In this document: piece by piece, positions 27,185 through 34,803 of the stretch | Numbering within the stretch: the stretch's first letter is position 1 | Layout: every line of letters begins with the position of its first letter | Source: Parabacteroides distasonis ATCC 8503 | GTDB lineage: Bacteria > Bacteroidota > Bacteroidia > Bacteroidales > Tannerellaceae | Length of the DNA: 64,000 nucleotides | Assembly (NCBI RefSeq): GCF_000012845.1 | Contig: NC_009615.1 | Span: 519,501-583,500, forward strand | Direction: 5' to 3' | Notes under the pieces: generated by a model | What the model was told of the DNA's origin: nothing | The model's input: the letters and a program-made list of their open reading frames with translations, nothing else | Databases searched by the model: none | Position numbers and translations under genes: made by a program

Positions 27185-27412
27185 CTAGCTCGAAGCATAG
27201 GGATCTTCCGGTAGCGTGAAATAGGGGTACAGTTCGACTAGGTCGTAGGCTGTGATATAATAGCCATTGACATAGATGTCACAAAGCAGGGCAATATATA
27301 ATAGAAAAGCGTCAGATTCGTATTTGCGCTTTATTTGACGGATTTTACGGTTGCTTAGTAAATCTGTGTCGAGCGGGAAGTAATCCAGCCCCTTTTTAAT
27401 AGGTCGTGCCAT
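27185..27412 (-). CDS. Truncated DUF4373 (Lin1244/Lin1753-like N-terminal domain) protein
   Basis: A 75-residue protein whose first 55 residues (MARPIKKGLDYFPLDTDLLS, then RKIRQIKRKYESDAFLLYIALLCDIYVNGYY) match the N-terminal domain of DUF4373 proteins, related to phage replisome-organiser N-termini. Full members are usually well over 200 residues, so this copy ends soon after the domain. A 22-bp palindromic repeat array lies about 95 bp upstream of its start (27508-27595). It is probably a decayed or minimal relative; whether it is expressed is unknown. Confidence 0.6.
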   Translation of the reverse strand: MARPIKKGLDYFPLDTDLLSNRKIRQIKRKYESDAFLLYIALLCDIYVNGYYITAYDLVELYPYFTLPEDPYASS

Positions 27413-27507
27413 TACTCCTTCTTATCCGGGGATACCCAGGTAAGAAGAATCTTACAATAAGCCGACAATTGGATCGTTTTTTTAATAAGTTGATAATCAG
27501 TGTCGTG

Positions 27508-27595
27508 AAAATACGTAGGTGTTTGCGTTAAAACACGTACATGTTTTTTGGAAAAGTCGTACGTGTTTTTTGAAATTCACGTGCGTGTTTTTCCG
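27508..27595. repeat. Four 22-bp tandem repeats with palindromic core
   Basis: Four consecutive 22-bp units (27508, 27530, 27552, 27574) share the consensus AAAACACGTACGTGTTTT plus 4 bp. The consensus is a perfect palindrome. The array lies in the 396-bp gap between the divergent DUF4373-type gene and the GH2 gene. Iteron-like or operator-like in form. Confidence 0.8.
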
Positions 27596-27808
27596 GAGGC
27601 AACATGGAGGCTAATAGGGATATTTGAGAAATCTACAATAACCTTACCTTGTGAGATTCTGTCACAAGAGATATTCCGTGCATTTTATGGTTAGATCGAT
27701 TTGGGTGCGGTTCTCCTATTGGTATCCGAGGACGATGTGGATTTTGGATATTTTCTATTATCTTTGTCTGCTGAAAGTGTATTATCAATTCAAAATGTAA
27801 ATAATATC

Positions 27809-29623
27809 ATGAGAAAATTATTGTTAGCCTTTTGTGCGTTCGCAACGATTTGTAGCGCCGGGGCGCAGTGGAAGCCCGCCGGAGACAAGATCAAGACGGA
27901 CTGGGCTGAGAAAGTAGATCCCCGGAATGTATTGCCAGAATATCCACGCCCCGGGATGGAACGTGCGGATTGGCAGAATTTGAACGGCGAGTGGGAATAC
28001 GCTATCCTTCCGAAAGGACAGGTGGAGCCGACGAGTTTCGATGGGAATATCTTGGTGCCGTTCGCCGTGGAATCCTCCTTGTCCGGCGTGCAAAAAGAAG
28101 TGGGGGAGAAGAATGAGTTGTGGTATAAACGAACCTTTACGGTGCCCTCCTCATGGAAAGGGAAAGACATCTTGTTGAACTTCGGCGCCGTGGATTGGAA
28201 AGCGGACGTATTCGTGAATGATATCTTGATCGGCTCCCACACGGGAGGCTTTACCCCGTTTTCCTTGAATATCACTCCCTATCTGAATGGCAAAAGTACG
28301 CATAAGCTGGTGGTGCGTGTATGGGACCCGAGCGATAAAGGCTACCAACCCCGTGGAAAGCAAGTGGCCAACCCGGAGGGAATCTGGTATACGCCGGTCA
28401 CCGGAATCTGGCAGACCGTATGGTTGGAGCCGGTCGCTTCCTCGCATATCACCTCTATCAAGGCGATCCCGAATATCGATAACGGCGTGATGAGCGTGAC
28501 GGTCGGGACTTGCTCCGACTCCCCGGTGTCGGACATCGTGGAGGTCAGCTTGCTCGATAAGGGTCAGGTGGTTGCTACCGCCAAGGGCGTACAAGGGAAA
28601 GAATTACGCTTGGCCGTGCAAAATCCTACGTTGTGGGAACCTTCCAATCCTTATTTATATGATATGAAGGTGAGCTTGTCGAAGAATGGCAAGAAGGTGG
28701 ACGAGGTGAAATCGTACACCGCCTTCCGTAAGATATCCGCCGAGCGTGACGCCAACGGCATCATGCGTATGCGCTTGAACAACAAGAACCTGTTCCAGTA
28801 CGGCCCGCTGGATCAAGGCTGGTGGCCCGACGGGCTTTACACGGCTCCCACGGACGAGGCGTTGCTGTATGATATCGTGAAGACGAAAGCGTGGGGCTTC
28901 AACATGATCCGCAAGCACGTGAAGGTAGAGCCGGCCCGCTGGTACTATCATTGCGATAAGGAAGGTATGTTGGTTTGGCAGGATATGCCTAGCGGCGACA
29001 TGGGTAACCAATGGGCGCCTCATACGTATAACGGTGGAACCGACAAGGAGCGTACCGAGGAGTCTATCCGTAATTATTACAAGGAGTGGAAGGAGATCAT
29101 GGACCTGTGCGTCTCGAATCCTAGCGTAGTAGTATGGGTGCCCTTCAACGAGGCTTGGGGCCAGTTCGATACCGAGAAGGCTGCCGAGTGGACAAAAACA
29201 TACGATCCTTCCCGTCTGGTGAATCCGGCCAGTGGCGGTAATTTCCGTGCGTGCGGCGATATCTTGGATTTGCATAATTACCCGGGCCCGGCGATGTACC
29301 TGTTCGATCCGGTGCGTGTAAACGTATTGGGCGAGTATGGTGGTATCGGCTTGGCCGTGGAGAACCATTTGTGGTGGAATAAACGCAACTGGGGCTATGT
29401 ACAGTTTAAGAATAGCGATGAGGTGACCGCCGAGTACGTGAAGTACGCCAAGGAGTTGAAGGCGATGGTCCCGAAGGGTTTCTCCGCCGCTGTCTACACG
29501 CAAACCACGGACGTGGAAGGCGAGGTGAACGGCCTTATGACCTACGACCGTAAAGTGATCAAGATCAACGAGGCCGAGGTGCGCAAGGCGAACCAAGAGG
29601 TGATCAAGGCCTTGTCTGAGTAG
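27809..29623 (+). CDS. Glycoside hydrolase family 2 protein, secreted
   Basis: A 604-residue beta-galactosidase/glucuronidase-like enzyme. After a signal peptide (MRKLLLAFCAFATICSAGAQ) come the GH2 sugar-binding domain (NLNGEWEYAI..; NFGAVDWKADVFVNDILIGSHTGG), an Ig-like domain, and a TIM barrel with VWVPFNEAWGQFD (acid/base Glu about residue 448) and VLGEYGGIGL (nucleophile Glu about 509). The start at 27809 is chosen because the upstream extension has no signal and contains a TATCTTTG -7-like element (27759-27766). It stands alone, without susCD genes next to it, so its glycan target is not evident. Confidence 0.88.
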   Translation: MRKLLLAFCAFATICSAGAQWKPAGDKIKTDWAEKVDPRNVLPEYPRPGMERADWQNLNGEWEYAILPKGQVEPTSFDGNILVPFAVESSLSGVQKEVGEKNELWYKRTFTVPSSWKGKDILLNFGAVDWKADVFVNDILIGSHTGGFTPFSLNITPYLNGKSTHKLVVRVWDPSDKGYQPRGKQVANPEGIWYTPVTGIWQTVWLEPVASSHITSIKAIPNIDNGVMSVTVGTCSDSPVSDIVEVSLLDKGQVVATAKGVQGKELRLAVQNPTLWEPSNPYLYDMKVSLSKNGKKVDEVKSYTAFRKISAERDANGIMRMRLNNKNLFQYGPLDQGWWPDGLYTAPTDEALLYDIVKTKAWGFNMIRKHVKVEPARWYYHCDKEGMLVWQDMPSGDMGNQWAPHTYNGGTDKERTEESIRNYYKEWKEIMDLCVSNPSVVVWVPFNEAWGQFDTEKAAEWTKTYDPSRLVNPASGGNFRACGDILDLHNYPGPAMYLFDPVRVNVLGEYGGIGLAVENHLWWNKRNWGYVQFKNSDEVTAEYVKYAKELKAMVPKGFSAAVYTQTTDVEGEVNGLMTYDRKVIKINEAEVRKANQEVIKALSE

Positions 29624-29660
29624 AAGGCTTAGAAAAAATAGTTATTTGACTCGATGATAG

Positions 29661-29700
29661 ATCCGGTCCGGGCAAAGAGAGATTCTTTCCCGGATCGGAT
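29661..29700 (+). terminator. Terminator after the GH2 gene
   Basis: ATCCGGTCCGGG (29661-29672) pairs with CCCGGATCGGAT (29689-29700), with one bulge, and is followed by TGTTTTA. Confidence 0.65.
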
Positions 29701-29712
29701 TGTTTTAGCGAA

Positions 29713-30216
29713 ATGAATATGATTCGGAATGTGAGTTTGCGAGACGCCAAGGCGATCGTGGATATATACAATGAATATGTCGTGAATAGCGTGGCTACGT
29801 TTGAGACGGAACCTTTGCGGGTGGAGGAGATGGAGGGTCGCATAGCCGGGATCTCGGCGAGCTATCCTTATCTGGTGTACGTGGATCAGGATGAGGTCGT
29901 GGGATATTGCTATGCCCATACGTGGAAAGAAAAGGCAGCTTATAAATATACGCTTGAGACCACCGTTTATTTATCCCCGAGATACAAGGGCAAGGGGATC
30001 GGCCGGCAGCTTATGGAAAGGCTGATCGAGGAATGTCGGGCAGGCGGCTACCACGCCCTGATCGCCTGCATCACTGAGGGGAATGAGGCCAGCTACTCGC
30101 TGCATGAGAAGCTGGGGTTCAGAAAAGTATCCCACTTCGAGAAAGTAGGGCTGAAATTCGGGCGGTGGCTGGACGTGGTAGATTATGAATTGATAATTAA
30201 GCCTAACGAGAGGTAA
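29713..30216 (+). CDS. GNAT N-acetyltransferase (phosphinothricin acetyltransferase-like)
   Basis: A 167-residue cytoplasmic acetyl-CoA-dependent N-acetyltransferase. The order IRNVSLRDAKAIVDIYNEYV, TFETEPLRVEEM, ETTVYLSPRYKGKGIGRQLM (acetyl-CoA pyrophosphate loop R/Q-x-x-G-x-G/A near residue 95) and EKLGFRKVSHFEKVGLKFGRWLDVVDYE is typical of the PAT/MnaT (YncA) group, which acetylates phosphinothricin, methionine sulfone and related amino acids. The natural substrate is unknown. It appears monocistronic, after the GH2 terminator and before the murA operon. Confidence 0.9.
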   Translation: MNMIRNVSLRDAKAIVDIYNEYVVNSVATFETEPLRVEEMEGRIAGISASYPYLVYVDQDEVVGYCYAHTWKEKAAYKYTLETTVYLSPRYKGKGIGRQLMERLIEECRAGGYHALIACITEGNEASYSLHEKLGFRKVSHFEKVGLKFGRWLDVVDYELIIKPNER

Positions 30217-30221
30217 CTTTC

Positions 30222-30248
30222 GAATCTCAATTTTCAATTCTCAATTAA
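30222..30248. repeat. AATTGAGAATTGAAAATT-type repeat, copy before DUF4290 gene
   Basis: CTCAATTTTCAATTCTCAATT on the plus strand, immediately after the GNAT stop. Same motif as the copies around rsmG. Confidence 0.7.
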
Positions 30249-30282
30249 TATACCTATCTTCGCGATAAACAAAATGTAAAGA

Positions 30283-30888
30283 ATGAAATACAATACAGAA
30301 GGAAAAAGATTGACTTTGCCCGAATACGGACGCAATATCCAAAATATGGTGGACTATTGCGTGACTATCCAAGACAGGGAAGAGCGTAAGCGTTGCGCCA
30401 ACACGATTATCAACATCATGGGAAACATGTTCCCGCACTTGCGTGACGTAAACGACTTTAAGCATATCCTTTGGGATCATCTGGCGATCATGGCCGATTT
30501 TAAGCTCGATATAGACTATCCGTACGAGATCATCAAGAAGGAGAACCTGTATAGCCGTCCGCCTCGTATCCCGTACAACAATAACCGTATACGCTACCGC
30601 CATTACGGAAAGACCTTGGAGCTGATGATCCGCAAGGCCACGGAGCTGCAACCCGGCATGGAGAAAGACCAGCTCGTGCGACTGCTGGCCAACCAGATGA
30701 AGAAATCGTTCCTTACTTGGAACAAGGAAAGCGTGGACGACCGTAAGATCTTCAAGGATCTGGACGAACTCTCCGGCAGCAAGATCGTATTGAGCGAGGA
30801 GGAACATAAACTGGCCGAGAGCCGTGATATATTGGCCCGTAATAACAGTGGCGCCCACAAAAGAAACTTTACGCGTAAAGGCAGATGA
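30283..30888 (+). CDS. DUF4290 domain protein
   Basis: A 201-residue soluble protein that matches DUF4290, a Bacteroidetes-restricted family of unknown function. Signatures are LTLPEYGRNIQNMVDYC near residue 11, NTIINIMGNMFPHLRDVNDFKHILWDHLAIM near 40, and a basic C-terminal tail (KRNFTRKGR). It overlaps murA by 4 bp (ATGA), which ties it to the cell-wall/isoprenoid operon that follows. A TATCTTCG box at 30255-30262 could be its -7 element. Confidence 0.88.
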   Translation: MKYNTEGKRLTLPEYGRNIQNMVDYCVTIQDREERKRCANTIINIMGNMFPHLRDVNDFKHILWDHLAIMADFKLDIDYPYEIIKKENLYSRPPRIPYNNNRIRYRHYGKTLELMIRKATELQPGMEKDQLVRLLANQMKKSFLTWNKESVDDRKIFKDLDELSGSKIVLSEEEHKLAESRDILARNNSGAHKRNFTRKGR

Positions 30889-32189
30889 GCTCGTTCGTTA
30901 TAGAAGGTGGTTATCGCTTGTCCGGCGAGATCGTCCCGCAAGGCGCCAAGAATGAGGCGCTGGAGGTGATCTGTGCGACATTGCTAACACCGGAGAAGGT
31001 GACCATACACAATGTGCCCGATATCTTGGACGTGAATAACTTAATCCAGCTCCTTAGGGATATGAGGGTCAAGGTGGAGCATCCGTCCGCCGATACCTAT
31101 ACCTTTCAGGCGGACGACGTGGACATGGAGTATTTACGTACCGAGGAGTTCCTGCGCAAGAGTGGTAGCCTGCGGGGTTCCGTGATGATCGTAGGCCCGT
31201 TGGTAGCCCGCTTCGGCAGGGCGCTGATCCCGAAACCGGGTGGCGACAAGATCGGGCGACGCCGGCTGGATACGCACTTCGTGGGAATCCAGAAGCTGGG
31301 CGCTTGCTTTAGCTACGACGCCGAGCGGCAAGTATACGAGATAGAGGCACGCCAGTTGAAAGGCGCTTATATGCTGCTCGACGAGGCTTCCGTGACCGGA
31401 ACGGCAAATATCTTGATGGCTGCCGTGCTGGCCGAGGGGGTGACGACGATCTATAACGCCGCCTGCGAGCCTTACCTGCAACAACTTTCCACGATGCTGA
31501 ACCGCATGGGAGCGAGAATCTCAGGTGTCGGTTCTAACCTATTGACAATAGAAGGTGTACGGTCGCTTTCCGGCACGGAGCATACCATCCTCCCCGATAT
31601 GATCGAGGTGGGTAGCTTTATCGGTATGGCCGCTATGACCGGATCGGAGATCACCATCAAGAATACAGGATATGATAAGCTGGGGATCATCCCGGACGCT
31701 TTTCGCCGCTTGGGTATTACCGTGGAGCAGCGAGGCGATGATATTTATATCCCTCGGCATGATTCCTACGAGATCGATACGTTTATCGATGGTTCTATCA
31801 TGACCATCGCCGACGCTCCTTGGCCGGGGCTTACGCCGGACTTGCTGAGCGTATTTCTCGTCGTGGCTACGCAATCTGTGGGGAGCGTGCTGATCCACCA
31901 GAAAATGTTTGAGAGCCGTTTGTTCTTTGTGGACAAGCTAATCGATATGGGAGCCCAGATCATCCTTTGCGACCCGCACCGGGCTACGGTGATCGGGCTG
32001 GGCAACCGCTTCAAGTTACGGGGCTCTACGATGGTATCCCCGGATATCCGTGCGGGTATCGCCTTGCTGATCGCCGCCATGAGCGCCGAGGGCACCAGCA
32101 CGATCCATAATATAGACCAGATCGACCGGGGATATCAAGGGATCGATAAGCGATTGAACCGGATCGGGGCACGTATCACGAGGATTTAA
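30885..32189 (+). CDS. murA: UDP-N-acetylglucosamine 1-carboxyvinyltransferase
   Basis: A 434-residue cytoplasmic enzyme for the first committed step of peptidoglycan synthesis: transfer of enolpyruvate from PEP to UDP-GlcNAc. Features: GEIVPQGAKNEALEVI (residues 14-29, with the catalytic Lys-Asn), RGSVMIVGPLVARFGRALI, and KPGGDKIGRRRLDTH at 117-131. In that last motif D121 replaces the Cys that fosfomycin alkylates in E. coli MurA (C115). Asp at this site still supports catalysis and gives intrinsic fosfomycin resistance in other bacteria. It overlaps the DUF4290 gene by 4 bp. Confidence 0.96.
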   Translation: MSSFVIEGGYRLSGEIVPQGAKNEALEVICATLLTPEKVTIHNVPDILDVNNLIQLLRDMRVKVEHPSADTYTFQADDVDMEYLRTEEFLRKSGSLRGSVMIVGPLVARFGRALIPKPGGDKIGRRRLDTHFVGIQKLGACFSYDAERQVYEIEARQLKGAYMLLDEASVTGTANILMAAVLAEGVTTIYNAACEPYLQQLSTMLNRMGARISGVGSNLLTIEGVRSLSGTEHTILPDMIEVGSFIGMAAMTGSEITIKNTGYDKLGIIPDAFRRLGITVEQRGDDIYIPRHDSYEIDTFIDGSIMTIADAPWPGLTPDLLSVFLVVATQSVGSVLIHQKMFESRLFFVDKLIDMGAQIILCDPHRATVIGLGNRFKLRGSTMVSPDIRAGIALLIAAMSAEGTSTIHNIDQIDRGYQGIDKRLNRIGARITRI

Positions 32190-32201
32190 AGATTTTAGGC
32201 G

Positions 32202-32723
32202 ATGATTAGAGAAGAAGAGGTTTTCAAGATCGGGCAGTTTGCCAAGCCCCATGGCATCAAGGGGGAGTTGTCGTTGGTGACGAATAGCGATGTGCTGGAA
32301 GATGCCGAGGACCCGTACATTGTTTGCGAGATGGATGGTATCTTGGTACCGTTCTTCGTGGAGGATTTCCGCTATAAGACCGATACGGTGGTCTTGGTGA
32401 AACTGGAGGACGTGAATTCCGAGGAGGATGCTCGTATGTTTGTGGGCAAGGAGGTGTTTTATCCTTTGGACGCCGTGGACGAGGAGGATCTCGTGGGGGA
32501 TATGACGTGGGACAGTTTTATCGGTTATACCGTGACGGACGTACAGAAAGGCTATTTAGGAGAGATAACAGACGTGGATGAGACGACAATCAACGTCCTT
32601 CTGCGTGTCGATCATAAAGGCGAGGAGCTGTTGATCCCAGCCGTGGAGGAGTTGATCACCGAGGCCGACCATGAGGCCCGTAGCCTCACGGTGTCTTTGC
32701 CGGAGGGACTGATTGATTTATAA
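32202..32723 (+). CDS. rimM: Ribosome maturation factor RimM
   Basis: A 173-residue 30S assembly factor. The N-terminal domain starts FKIGQFAKPHGIKGELSLVT, the classic RimM opening, and the C-terminal PRC-barrel contains WDSFIGYTVTDVQKGYLGEITDVDE and GEELLIPAVEELI. It binds S19 and helps mature the 30S head. It starts 12 bp after murA in the same operon. Confidence 0.94.
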   Translation: MIREEEVFKIGQFAKPHGIKGELSLVTNSDVLEDAEDPYIVCEMDGILVPFFVEDFRYKTDTVVLVKLEDVNSEEDARMFVGKEVFYPLDAVDEEDLVGDMTWDSFIGYTVTDVQKGYLGEITDVDETTINVLLRVDHKGEELLIPAVEELITEADHEARSLTVSLPEGLIDL

Positions 32724-32740
32724 TTGAGAATTTATAATTG
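32721..32740. repeat. AATTGAGAATT-type repeat, short copy between rimM and M23 gene
   Basis: TAATTGAGAATTTATAATTG directly after the rimM stop, a diverged copy of the repeat seen around rsmG and before the DUF4290 gene. Confidence 0.5.
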
Positions 32741-32751
32741 AAGATTAGGGG

Positions 32752-33615
32752 TTGAAAAAGAAGAATACGAAATCGTTTTGGCACCGGATCCGGTTTAAAT
32801 ATAAACTTTCCTTCATCAATGAGGGGACGTTGGAGGAGGTGTGGTCTTTCCGGCTTTCGCAGTTATCGGCGTTTGTCACTTTGGCGGTGTTCGCCTTTTT
32901 CTTGATCGCCGTTACCGCTTTTATCATCATCAAGACACCGATTCGCAACTACTTGCCGGGTTATCTCGACGTGGAGGTTCGCAAGGAGATTATGCAGAAT
33001 GCCTTGCGGGCGGATTCGTTGGAGCGTATGATCGAGATCCAGTCCCTTTATCTGGATAACGTGGCCGGAATCCTTTCCGGTACGATGCCCTTGGACTCGA
33101 TCCGTCAGATAGATTCTTTGGCTAGCAACGATATTAACTATGAGATTCCTCGTAGCAAGGAAGAGACTCGCTTCGTGAAAGATTACGAGGAAGAGGAGAA
33201 ATATAATTTATCGGTATTGACCGACCCGGGCAAGGTACCGATCGAGGGGGTCTTTTTCTATAAGCCCGTGAATGGCGTGGTCACCTCTCATTATGAGACG
33301 GATGTCCATCATTATGGCGTGGATCTGGCCGCGGCCCCGAAGGAGAGTGTCTTGGCTACGTTGGATGGTACGGTGATCTATACCGGTTTCGATCCGAACC
33401 ACGGAAACGTAATTCAAATACAACATAAGAACGGATTCATCTCGGTTTATAAGCACAACGAATTGTTGCTGAAAGAGGTGGGAGACCATGTGGTAGCCGG
33501 TGAGGCGATCGCTCTGGTCGGGAATACGGGAGAGTTGTCTACCGGGCCGCACCTGCATTTCGAGTTGTGGTATAAGGGCAATCCGGTGAATCCGGAAGAA
33601 TATATAGCTTTTTGA
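32752..33615 (+). CDS. M23 (LytM-type) peptidoglycan peptidase, membrane anchored
   Basis: A 287-residue protein with one N-terminal transmembrane helix (residues about 40-62), a coiled linker, and a C-terminal M23 domain. The Zn-ligand motifs are intact: H187-x3-D191 in HHYGVDL and H267-x-H269 in GPHLHFELW. It should cut peptidoglycan cross-bridges in the periplasm. The start must be TTG at 32752: an in-frame TAG lies two codons upstream (32746-32748) and the first internal ATG is past the membrane helix. It lies 28 bp after rimM and 6 bp before dxr. Confidence 0.9.
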   Translation: MKKKNTKSFWHRIRFKYKLSFINEGTLEEVWSFRLSQLSAFVTLAVFAFFLIAVTAFIIIKTPIRNYLPGYLDVEVRKEIMQNALRADSLERMIEIQSLYLDNVAGILSGTMPLDSIRQIDSLASNDINYEIPRSKEETRFVKDYEEEEKYNLSVLTDPGKVPIEGVFFYKPVNGVVTSHYETDVHHYGVDLAAAPKESVLATLDGTVIYTGFDPNHGNVIQIQHKNGFISVYKHNELLLKEVGDHVVAGEAIALVGNTGELSTGPHLHFELWYKGNPVNPEEYIAF

Positions 33616-33621
33616 TATTCC

Positions 33622-34773
33622 ATGAAAAAAAGACAGTTAGCGATATTAGGCTCGACCGGTTCCATCGGAACCCAAGCCTTGGAGGTAGTGAGCGAGCATT
33701 CCGATCTTTTCGAGGTGTATGCCTTGACCGCGAATAACCAAGTGGACTTATTGATCAATCAGGCCCGGAAATATATGCCGGAGGTGGTGGTGATCGCCAA
33801 CGAGCGGAAATATCCCGAGCTGAAAGAGGCCTTGGAGGACTTGCCGATCAAGGTATGGGCGGGTGCCGACGCTATCGCCCAGATGGTGCAGTCGGAGCCG
33901 ATCGATATGGTGCTGACGGCGATGGTGGGTTATTCCGGCTTGCGACCGACGATCTCGGCGATCAAGGCGGGAAAGGCGATCGCCTTGGCGAATAAGGAAA
34001 CTTTGGTCGTGGCCGGCGAGCTGATCATGAAGCTGGCCGCCGAGCATAAGGTGCCTATCTTGCCGGTGGACTCGGAACATTCGGCCATTTTTCAATGTTT
34101 AACAGGTGCGTACGATAATCCGATCGAGAAGATCTTGCTGACGGCTTCCGGCGGTCCGTTCCGGCGGAAGACGCTGGAGGAGCTGGCTACCGTGACGAAG
34201 GCGCAGGCCTTGAGGCATCCGAACTGGACGATGGGGGCGAAGATCACGATAGACTCGGCCTCGATGATGAACAAGGGCTTCGAGATGATCGAGGCGAAAT
34301 GGTTGTTCGATGTCACGCCGGATCAGGTACAGGTGGTGGTGCACCCACAGTCGGTGATCCACTCGATGGTGCAGTTTGAGGATGGCGCCGTGATCGCCCA
34401 GCTGGGAATTCCCGACATGAAATTGCCGATCGCCTACGCTTTCTCGTTTCCGACACGTATGAGGAGCATGGCGCCCCGTCTGGATTTTAACCAATATTCG
34501 ACTTTGACGTTCGAGGAGCCGGATATGGAACGTTTCCGCAACTTGGCTTTCGCTTTCGAGGCGGCCCGCCAAGGAGGGAATATGCCCTGTATCTTGAATG
34601 CCGCCAATGAGGTGGTGGTGGCTGCCTTCCTGCAAGATCGTATCGGCTTCTTGCAAATGAGCGACGTGATCGAGCGGACTATGCGGAAAGCCTCGTTTAT
34701 CGTCAATCCCTCGTATGAGGATTACGTGGCTACCGACACCGAGGCTAGGCGGTTGGCGGCCGAGTTATTTTGA
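33622..34773 (+). CDS. dxr: 1-deoxy-D-xylulose 5-phosphate reductoisomerase
   Basis: A 383-residue NADPH enzyme of the MEP isoprenoid pathway, converting DXP to MEP. Motifs in order: LAILGSTGSIGTQALEV (NADPH site, residues 4-20), ALANKETLVVAGELI near 115, PVDSEHSAIFQCL near 147 (metal-binding DSEH), LTASGGPFR near 178, and HPNWTMGAKITIDSASMMNKGFE near 200. Full length. It precedes rseP by 30 bp, a gene pair common in many bacteria. Confidence 0.97.
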   Translation: MKKRQLAILGSTGSIGTQALEVVSEHSDLFEVYALTANNQVDLLINQARKYMPEVVVIANERKYPELKEALEDLPIKVWAGADAIAQMVQSEPIDMVLTAMVGYSGLRPTISAIKAGKAIALANKETLVVAGELIMKLAAEHKVPILPVDSEHSAIFQCLTGAYDNPIEKILLTASGGPFRRKTLEELATVTKAQALRHPNWTMGAKITIDSASMMNKGFEMIEAKWLFDVTPDQVQVVVHPQSVIHSMVQFEDGAVIAQLGIPDMKLPIAYAFSFPTRMRSMAPRLDFNQYSTLTFEEPDMERFRNLAFAFEAARQGGNMPCILNAANEVVVAAFLQDRIGFLQMSDVIERTMRKASFIVNPSYEDYVATDTEARRLAAELF

Positions 34774-34803
34774 AATAATTTAAAACAGAACAAACAATAG
34801 TAG

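Noticed and set aside
27508..27595. Possible CRISPR array
   Set aside because: Units are directly adjacent with no spacers of constant length, and no cas genes are present. The same reasoning applies to 44781-44884.
27743..27766. TTTG (27743-27746) as the -33 partner of TATCTTTG (27759-27766) for the GH2 gene
   Set aside because: The spacer is only 12 bp, far below the usual 18-21 bp; only the -7-like box is noted.
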